Of a DNA stretch of 64,000 nt, positions 58,119 to 64,000 are shown piece by piece. Location: contig JANQJF010000019.1 in the NCBI GenBank assembly GCA_028281765.1, positions 1-64,000 on the forward strand, in the 5' to 3' direction. Origin of the DNA: Planctomycetota bacterium (GTDB lineage Bacteria > Planctomycetota > UBA1135 > UBA2386). The position numbers were made by a program, and so were the translations under genes. The notes under the pieces are model-generated. The model did not search any database, had not been told where the DNA came from, and saw only the letters and a program-made list of their open reading frames with translations. Position 1 is the stretch's first letter. Every line of letters starts with the position of its first letter.

Positions 58119-59513
58119 GACCGCCACCTTCACTTCTTCCGTCTCCCCACCCCGCCGCACCGACACCGCGACCTCTGTCCCCACCTTCACCTTCTTCAGC
58201 GCGTTCGCGACATCCTTCGAAAACCGTACCTGCTTGCTCGCGACCGCCAGGATCACATCCCCGACATCCAGCCCTGCCCTCGCTGCCGGCCCCTCCGCCA
58301 GGATCTCCCCGATCATCAGCTCGCCCTCGAGAGCGGTCGACGGCGCGAACCCCAACCGCCCGCAACCCTTCTTGTCGATGCGCGCCTTCGCGTTCGCGCG
58401 GGCGGCTCCCGCCAGGTCCTGCGCGCGCGACGGCAGCTGCATCAGCCGGTTCATGCTCGCGGGCATTCCCGTGCCGTCCGCGCTCTGGAACTTGGGCTTC
58501 TCCTCCCGGTTCGCGACCTCGCGAATGAGATCGTACGCCGAGCGCAGGATCCTCTCCTCGCCGCCGTAGTTGATGAACTCCGGGTGGTCGCTGACGCGGT
58601 GGTAGTCGACGTGCACGTTCGTGAAGAAGAACAGCACGGGTAGTCCCTTCTCGTAGAACGGCGTGTTGTCGCTCGGTGCCTTGCCACCGGGGCCGCGCTC
58701 GACGTTGAAACCCCTCTTGTCGAAGTGCGTCTCGATCAGGCCGTCCCAGAGCGGGCTCGTGCCGGCGCCGCCGACGAAGACGTAGTCGTCCTCCGAGCGG
58801 CCGATCATGTCGAAGTTGAACATCGCGACCGTGCGGTCGAGCGGGATCTGCGGGTTCTTGCAGTAGTGGTAGCTGCCGAGCAGGCCGAGTTCTTCGGCGG
58901 AGAACGCGATGAACAGGATGCTGCGCTTCGGCGGCGACTTGGCGAATGCCTCGGCGAGCTCCATGAGTCCCGCGGTGCCGCTCGCGTTGTCGTCGGCGCC
59001 GTTGTGGATCTTGTCCTTGAGCTTGCTGCGGCCTCGCTCGCGGCTGCCGAACTTGCCGACGCCGACGTGGTCGAAGTGGGCGCCGATCACGATCACTTCG
59101 TCGCGGAGCGGTTGGCCGGTGCCCTTGAGCAGGCCGAGGACGTTCTTCGTCGGCACGGTCTTGTAGCGGCGGCTTTCGGCATCGAACGGCTGGAACCAGC
59201 TCTTGCCCTTCTTCGCGACTTTCTCGAACTTGAGCTTCGCGAAGTGCTTCTGGATGTATGCGGCCGCCTTGTTGTTGCCCTTCGTGCCGGCGGCGCGTCC
59301 TTGGAGCTTGTCGCTCGCGAGGTAGCCGATGTGCTTCTTCAGGTCGGCGATCGTGATCGAGTCGCGGCCGGGATCGCTCGCGGGCTTCTGCGGCTTCTCG
59401 GTCGGCTGCGGATCCTGCGCTCGGGTCGCGGTCGGCGTCGCGACGACCGGAAGGGCTCCGAGCAGCGCGGCGAGCAGGATGTTGCACGTCGAGAATCTGG
59501 TGGTGCTCCGCAT
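58110..59513 (-). CDS. Exported M28-family aminopeptidase with C-terminal PDZ domain
   Basis: Secreted zinc metallopeptidase, 467 aa. Signal peptide MRSTTRFSTCNILLAALLGA ends near TRA-Q. The M28 catalytic set is complete: first His in VIGAHFDHVG, bridging Asp in HNGADDNASGTAG, catalytic Glu-Glu in FSAEELGLLGS, Asp in MFNFDMIGR and the final His in VDYHRVSDHPE. The first block (ITIADLKKHIGYLASDKLQG) is usual for exported M28 enzymes. From about 375 a PDZ domain (GELMIGEILAEGPAARAGLD, VGDVILAVASKQV) would select substrates or partners. It diverges from the downstream exported-protein gene. Confidence 0.93.
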   Translation of the reverse strand: MRSTTRFSTCNILLAALLGALPVVATPTATRAQDPQPTEKPQKPASDPGRDSITIADLKKHIGYLASDKLQGRAAGTKGNNKAAAYIQKHFAKLKFEKVAKKGKSWFQPFDAESRRYKTVPTKNVLGLLKGTGQPLRDEVIVIGAHFDHVGVGKFGSRERGRSKLKDKIHNGADDNASGTAGLMELAEAFAKSPPKRSILFIAFSAEELGLLGSYHYCKNPQIPLDRTVAMFNFDMIGRSEDDYVFVGGAGTSPLWDGLIETHFDKRGFNVERGPGGKAPSDNTPFYEKGLPVLFFFTNVHVDYHRVSDHPEFINYGGEERILRSAYDLIREVANREEKPKFQSADGTGMPASMNRLMQLPSRAQDLAGAARANAKARIDKKGCGRLGFAPSTALEGELMIGEILAEGPAARAGLDVGDVILAVASKQVRFSKDVANALKKVKVGTEVAVSVRRGGETEEVKVAVGK

Positions 59514-59633
59514 CGGAGTATCGTGAGGCGGGGAGTGGTGCCGTCAAGGGGTGCGGGACGCGCGCACACGGAGAGTTGCGCGAACGTCGATCGAACGAAT
59601 CTTCGATCCGTTGTCCCCCGTGAGTGTCGGCTC

Positions 59634-59647
59634 GTCTTTGCAAAGAC
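59634..59647. promoter_or_regulatory. 14-bp perfect palindrome upstream of an exported-protein gene
   Basis: GTCTTTGCAAAGAC is loopless and perfectly symmetric, 35 bp before the ATG at 59683, in the 169-bp gap separating two divergent genes. Its lower GC content stands out. It suits a dimeric repressor or activator site. Confidence 0.4.
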
Positions 59648-59682
59648 TCAGAACCAATCTCTCCAACAAAGAAGGACACGAC

Positions 59683-61983
59683 ATGAAGCTCTCTCGCCTG
59701 GGGTTCTTGGCGATGGCATGCGCGGCGGGTGCGGCCTACGCCCAGGGACCCGGCAACGAACCGGAAGCCGAGAACTGGTCCGGACCCGGGACCACGATTC
59801 CGGCCATCGCCCGATCGGGCGACCCGATCTCGGGCTTGCCTGACGCGGTACGCCGGCAGCTGGACTGGCTCGACGACACGGTCAGCCTCAACGCGAGCGA
59901 CGGATCTCTGCGCGGCTACGCGCCTCGCTACGAAGTCGCCTTTGGTGATCGCCGCGTCGATTTCCTACCCATGACCGGGATCGAATCGGACAGCACGATC
60001 TCGCTCGGCTTGGAGCTCGAGTCGATCCGGCGTTCCGGCGGCACGCCGCTCCAGATCCAGCAGGGCGATCGCATCGTCGATGGCCAGCGGGTGCGCTATC
60101 GCCGGCCCGACTTCGACGAGATCTACGACGTGCGAAAGGCCGCGCTCGAGCAGAGCTTCGAGTTTCGTTCGCTGCCGAGCGGCACGGGCGATCTCGTCGT
60201 CCGCGTGCGAGCTTCGACCGACATGGTCCCGAGTACGGATCAGTGGACCGAGGATGGTCTCGAACTCCATCTCGACGGCGTCCGCGGCCACGCGTGGATC
60301 GGTGAAGTCACCGGAATCGACGCGAACGGCCGCACGGTCCGCGGCTCGATGCGATTCGCATCTGGCGCGCTCGAGTTGGCGCTGCCCGGAGCGTTCGTCG
60401 ACAGCGCGTCGCTCCCGCTCGTGCTCGACCCGTTCATCGGCGCGGCGTTCGAAGGCTCGGCCCAAGGCACGAGCTTCGATCAGCGTGACCCCGACGTCGC
60501 CTACGACGCGAGCACAGATGTCTGGTGCATCGTGTGGGAGCGCGAGGTCGGTGGCACGTTCCAAATCCGTGCTCGTGGCGTCGACTCGAGCGGAGCGGAT
60601 GCGTTCCCGCTGATCGCGGTCGTCGACTCGACGGCGGTCGGAAAGTTCGATCCGCGCGTCGCGAACGTCGCGCGCGAGGACACGTTTGCCGTCGTGTGGA
60701 CAGAGTCCAACAATATCCGTGCCGGGGGCGTGACGACGGCAGGCGCGGTCGTCAACTCGGCGGGCATCGACGTGCGGGCGACGACCGACTTCGAGATCCT
60801 GCCGGACATCGGCGGTGAAATGACCAACGCGGACGACGACGCGATCGCGGTGTGGATGAACCTCTCGACGAACGAGATCGAGGCAGCACAGATCACCGTG
60901 ACGAGCACCCTGCTCACGTCGTTTGGCTACACCAATATCACGACCCTGTCGGGTGGCGGTGGCACTGGTGACGCCCTTCCGTCGATCTCCAAGAGCGGCG
61001 GTAGCACGGGCTACCACCTGATCACGTATCAGCGCACGCTCGTGGATCTCGAGATCCGTGCGATGATCGTCAACCGCAACCTCGGCGTGATCGAGGACTT
61101 CATCGCGGTCACGTCGAATTCCGTCCAGGACCTCGATGCGACATGCGACGGCGATGGTCGCAACTGGGTCATTGGCTGGGAGCGCGACGAAACCGGCACC
61201 ACCGTGGACCAGGACATCTACTGCGTCCCGGTGCACCTGAGCGTCGATGGTACGGCCGGCTATCTCGGCGGTCCCGAGGTCGCCGTCGAGGCCGATCAGA
61301 ACGACGACGAGCAGAACGTCGCGATCGCATGGCTCGGGGAGTCCGTGCTCGTCGGGTTCGCCGACGAGACCTCGCCGACGTCGAGCATCTATGACGGCAC
61401 GGTGATCGCGATCGATCCGTTCACTTGTGAACGGATCGGCAACGAGATCCTCGTCGAGGCGTCTTCGCTCGATCAGGACTTCGTCGCGATCGCGTCCGCG
61501 GCCAGCGGCGGCAGCGACGACGACACCGCGCTCGTCGTCTGGGACGAAGAGGACAACTCGACGGGAGACAGCACGATTCGCGCCCGCTTCTGGGATGCGG
61601 ACGAAGGTGTCGTCACTCAGGAGGGCGGTGGCTGTGGTGCCGGCGGTGAAGCGTTCGCGACGTCGATCGACGACGGCAACAGCGCGTTCCAGCACCGTCT
61701 GCGCTTCGCCGAAGCCGGCGCGACGTGTGCGCTGATCTTCAGCCTGGACCGCATCGACGCGACCTGCGGCGGGTGCACCCTCGTGCCGGATCCGTTCAGC
61801 GGAATCGGCATCGGGACCAGCACGAATCTGCAGGGCAACGCCGCGGTCGCGATGCCGATCCCGGCGAGCGCCGCGTTGGTCGGCCTCGTGTTCTACGACC
61901 AGTGGCTCGTCGCGAGCGCGGCACCTGCGTGCTCGGTCGTCAACGTCGACTTCTCCGACGCGATCGCCGTCGAGATCCAGTAG
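59683..61983 (+). CDS. Large exported protein, first of a tandem paralogous pair
   Basis: Secreted protein of 766 aa with no enzymatic motif recognised. Signal peptide MKLSRLGFLAMACAAGAAYA is cleaved before QGPG. The first 300 residues contain FGDRRVDFLPMTGIESDSTI and MRFASGALELALPGAFVDSA then LVLDPFIG. Then follow repeated beta-strand units around WCIVWEREVGGTFQIRARGV and FAVVWTESNNIRAGGVT, pointing to a propeller-like or repeat fold. The last about 125 residues form a Cys-rich module starting GGGCGAGGEA with CGGCTLVPDPF and PIPASAALVGLVFYDQW, of the kind repeated in many exported proteins of Planctomycetota. AAGGA precedes the ATG. The next gene, 18 bp later, is a paralogue. Confidence 0.78.
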   Translation: MKLSRLGFLAMACAAGAAYAQGPGNEPEAENWSGPGTTIPAIARSGDPISGLPDAVRRQLDWLDDTVSLNASDGSLRGYAPRYEVAFGDRRVDFLPMTGIESDSTISLGLELESIRRSGGTPLQIQQGDRIVDGQRVRYRRPDFDEIYDVRKAALEQSFEFRSLPSGTGDLVVRVRASTDMVPSTDQWTEDGLELHLDGVRGHAWIGEVTGIDANGRTVRGSMRFASGALELALPGAFVDSASLPLVLDPFIGAAFEGSAQGTSFDQRDPDVAYDASTDVWCIVWEREVGGTFQIRARGVDSSGADAFPLIAVVDSTAVGKFDPRVANVAREDTFAVVWTESNNIRAGGVTTAGAVVNSAGIDVRATTDFEILPDIGGEMTNADDDAIAVWMNLSTNEIEAAQITVTSTLLTSFGYTNITTLSGGGGTGDALPSISKSGGSTGYHLITYQRTLVDLEIRAMIVNRNLGVIEDFIAVTSNSVQDLDATCDGDGRNWVIGWERDETGTTVDQDIYCVPVHLSVDGTAGYLGGPEVAVEADQNDDEQNVAIAWLGESVLVGFADETSPTSSIYDGTVIAIDPFTCERIGNEILVEASSLDQDFVAIASAASGGSDDDTALVVWDEEDNSTGDSTIRARFWDADEGVVTQEGGGCGAGGEAFATSIDDGNSAFQHRLRFAEAGATCALIFSLDRIDATCGGCTLVPDPFSGIGIGTSTNLQGNAAVAMPIPASAALVGLVFYDQWLVASAAPACSVVNVDFSDAIAVEIQ

Positions 61984-62001
61984 CCAAGAGGAGAAACTGA
62001 A

Positions 62002-64000
62002 ATGAAAGCCTGTATTCAATTCGCGAAGTTCGCAGCGACGGGCCTACTGCTCGGCGCTGGAACGATCCTCGGCCAGGACCCTGTCGCGGTCCCGGGCCAG
62101 CCTTCTTCCCTGCTGATCGGCGGGCCGTCGCCGATCGGCACCGAGCGCGCGCTCGAGCGCGCCGGTAGTTCTTTCCGCGGCGGTGGAGTGCGTTACGATG
62201 TCGAGTTCGCGGGGGGGCGGATGACGTTCACGCCCGCACTCGGGTCGAACGCGCGGGACGTGCATCCGCTGCAGTTCGCGCTCGAGTCGATCCGCCGTGG
62301 TAGCACGACGATCCTCGAAGCGGACGGAAGTCCGCACGTCAGTGCCGATGGGTACGTCGTGTCCCAGAGGCGCGGCGCCATCACCGAGCGCTTCGACGTT
62401 CGCGGCGAAGGCGTCGAGCTCAGCTACGTGTTTCCGACGCGTATCGGGGGAGCCGGCGATCTCGTCGTCCGCGGTCGACTCACGACCGATCTGACGACCG
62501 AGCATCGCGGCGAGACGCGCGGTCCGATTCGGCTCACGGCCGAGGGGATCGGTGGCGTCGAGATCGGACGCGTGACCGGCATCGACGCGGTCGGGCGCAC
62601 CGAACCCGGCTCGATGCGCTTCGACGGCACGCACCTCGAGCTCGTGCTGCCGAGCATGTTCGTGGACACCGCCGCGTACCCGCTCGTGTTGGACCCGCTG
62701 ATCGGCACGTCGTTCAACGCGGGTTCCGACCTGAACGACGACGACCAAGCCGACGTCGCATACACGAACCTCAGCAACGAGTATCTCGTCGTGTGGCGGC
62801 GCACGTTCACGGGGGCCGATACTCGGATCCGCGCCCAACGGATCAACGGCACGACCGGCGCGAAGATCGGTGGGTTCCTGTCGATCACGGGAGGAAACTC
62901 CAACTCGAAGCCGGCCGTCGCCGCGGTCGCGACGACGAACCGGTTCCTCGTCGTGTGGCAGTCCGGGCCTTCTCCGTTCGGTCCGTTCGACATCAACTGT
63001 CGGGCGGTCAACGGTGGCTCGGGAGCGCTCTCCGCGATCGTGCCGGTCGCCGCTGGCGTGACCAACGAGCATAGCCCGGACGTCGGCGGTGAGCGAGTCT
63101 CGGACAACGAGGCGGTTGTCGTGTGGGTGGACGATTCGGTCGGAGTGTTCGGCGCCCAGGTCAACGTGGGGGCGGGCAGTGGTGATCCGTTCGTGCTCGG
63201 ATTCCCGGTCACGATTCGCGCGACATCCGGAACGGTCCGCGCGCCCGCGATTTCGAAGAGCGGCGGCACGTTCGGGCGCTACGCGGTCGTCTGGCAGGAG
63301 CTCGGCACCTCCCAAGCGATTCCCGGCCAGTGCATCGACCGTAATCTGAACCTGATCGGCGGACTGTTGAGCGTCGCCACCGACACCACGATCGCCGAGG
63401 AGTCGGCGGACGTGGATGGCGACGGTGCGAACTTCGTCTGCGTGTGGGGTGAGACCGAGTCGGGCCTCACGGGTGATCAGGACGTCTACTGCCGGCGGAT
63501 CGAGTGCAACGCGTCGTTCGCGACCTTGCCCGGGCTGAAGCTCGCGGTGGAAAGTGATCCTTCCGACGACGAGCGCGATCCTGCGGTCGCGTTCCTCGGT
63601 CCGAAGTACGTCGTGACTTGGACGGACGAGAACGGGCCGTTCCTCGACACCGACGTGTATGGCGTGTCCTTGGATCCTGACGATTGCGATCGCTGCGGGT
63701 TCGAGTTCACCCTGATCGCCGGTTCGAATCGTGAAGAAAGCTCTTCGATCGGTTCGAAGTGGGCCGGCGGCTCGAACAGTGATGACGGGTTGCTCATCGC
63801 CACGACGTACGACGTGACGTCTTCGTCGTTCTTCGGCGACATCGTCGCGCAGCAGTTCTCGGCGACCGGGGCCGGCGGCGCGGTCGTCGACACTGGCGGT
63901 GGCTGTGGACTCGGCGGCACGGCGAGTATCGCGGGGACCTACGCGCTGTCCAACACGGTGAACGTGAACCTGACGGGTACCGCCGGGTCGATCTGCGCGC
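62002..64000 (+). CDS. Large exported protein, second paralogue, cut by the window end
   Basis: Open from ATG 62002 to the window edge (666 codons, no stop), so the 3' end is missing. AAGAGGAG lies just upstream. Signal peptide MKACIQFAKFAATGLLLGAG is cleaved near LGQ. It parallels the preceding gene along its length: VRYDVEFAGGRMTFTPALGS, GSMRFDGTHLELVLPSMFVD, YPLVLDPLIG, YLVVWRRTFTGADTRIRAQR and FLVVWQSGPSPFGPFD match the equivalent segments there. At the edge GGGCGLGGTASIAGTY begins the same Cys-rich C-terminal module. About 80-100 residues are probably lost beyond the window. Tandem duplication is the likely origin. Confidence 0.78.
   Translation, partial: MKACIQFAKFAATGLLLGAGTILGQDPVAVPGQPSSLLIGGPSPIGTERALERAGSSFRGGGVRYDVEFAGGRMTFTPALGSNARDVHPLQFALESIRRGSTTILEADGSPHVSADGYVVSQRRGAITERFDVRGEGVELSYVFPTRIGGAGDLVVRGRLTTDLTTEHRGETRGPIRLTAEGIGGVEIGRVTGIDAVGRTEPGSMRFDGTHLELVLPSMFVDTAAYPLVLDPLIGTSFNAGSDLNDDDQADVAYTNLSNEYLVVWRRTFTGADTRIRAQRINGTTGAKIGGFLSITGGNSNSKPAVAAVATTNRFLVVWQSGPSPFGPFDINCRAVNGGSGALSAIVPVAAGVTNEHSPDVGGERVSDNEAVVVWVDDSVGVFGAQVNVGAGSGDPFVLGFPVTIRATSGTVRAPAISKSGGTFGRYAVVWQELGTSQAIPGQCIDRNLNLIGGLLSVATDTTIAEESADVDGDGANFVCVWGETESGLTGDQDVYCRRIECNASFATLPGLKLAVESDPSDDERDPAVAFLGPKYVVTWTDENGPFLDTDVYGVSLDPDDCDRCGFEFTLIAGSNREESSSIGSKWAGGSNSDDGLLIATTYDVTSSSFFGDIVAQQFSATGAGGAVVDTGGGCGLGGTASIAGTYALSNTVNVNLTGTAGSICA

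Noticed and set aside
1..64000. tRNA, rRNA or known riboswitch genes
   Set aside because: No cloverleaf with a T-loop consensus, rRNA-like stretch or recognisable riboswitch core was found by eye; small unusual RNAs cannot be excluded.

Overview
The window is strongly GC-rich, densely coded bacterial chromosome. The gene content best fits a Planctomycetota bacterium, an inference made without any search. Supporting signs are an ECF sigma factor coupled to a giant alpha-2-macroglobulin-like membrane protein, FG-GAP/VCBS secreted proteins, a Pkn-type Ser/Thr kinase, a TPR-GT41 glycosyltransferase, carboxypeptidase-regulatory-like domains, and tandem secreted proteins sharing a Cys-rich C-terminal module.

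Layout. 0.1-5.7 kb: a secreted HEAT-repeat protein, divergent from a plus-strand run of a CPA1-type cation/proton antiporter, a beta-CASP metallo-beta-lactamase RNase and an envelope protein with Ig-like repeats. 5.7-38.8 kb: one long minus-strand type VI secretion (T6SS) locus. In transcription order it reads FHA protein, tssJ, tssK, tssL, tssM, tagF, tssA, tssB, tssC1, tssC2, tagJ, tssE, tssF, tssG, tssH, hcp, hcp, hcp-vgrG fusion, unknown, PAAR, tssB-tssC fusion, two membrane proteins, a tandem-domain unknown and a GT41 glycosyltransferase. The order matches the rhizobial imp locus (impI-J-K-L-M and impA-H) with tssJ and tssH present. 38.9-45.4 kb: a plus-strand, extremely acidic protein carrying degenerate LDDLL repeats, then a minus-strand group of a Ser/Thr kinase and two lipoproteins. 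The kinase and FHA protein probably form the phospho-threonine switch of this T6SS.

45.5-64 kb: a divergent nitroreductase/dihydroorotate-dehydrogenase-like pair; a REP-type Y1 transposase framed by a 19-bp inverted repeat; a small exported protein whose ribosome binding site lies in a hairpin; a sterol-desaturase-like hydroxylase coupled to a lipoprotein; a 14-repeat FG-GAP lipoprotein; the alpha-2-macroglobulin/ECF sigma operon; an M28 aminopeptidase with a PDZ domain; and two tandem paralogous exported proteins, the second cut by the window end.

The strongest novelty candidate is the T6SS itself. It carries the core set in a probable Planctomycetota context, plus an Hcp-VgrG fusion, three TssC-type sheath proteins (one fused to a TssB domain), two free Hcps, and a distal block of unrecognised proteins where effectors, adaptors or extra assembly parts are expected. 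No toxin domain, immunity gene, PP2C phosphatase, tRNA, rRNA or CRISPR was seen.
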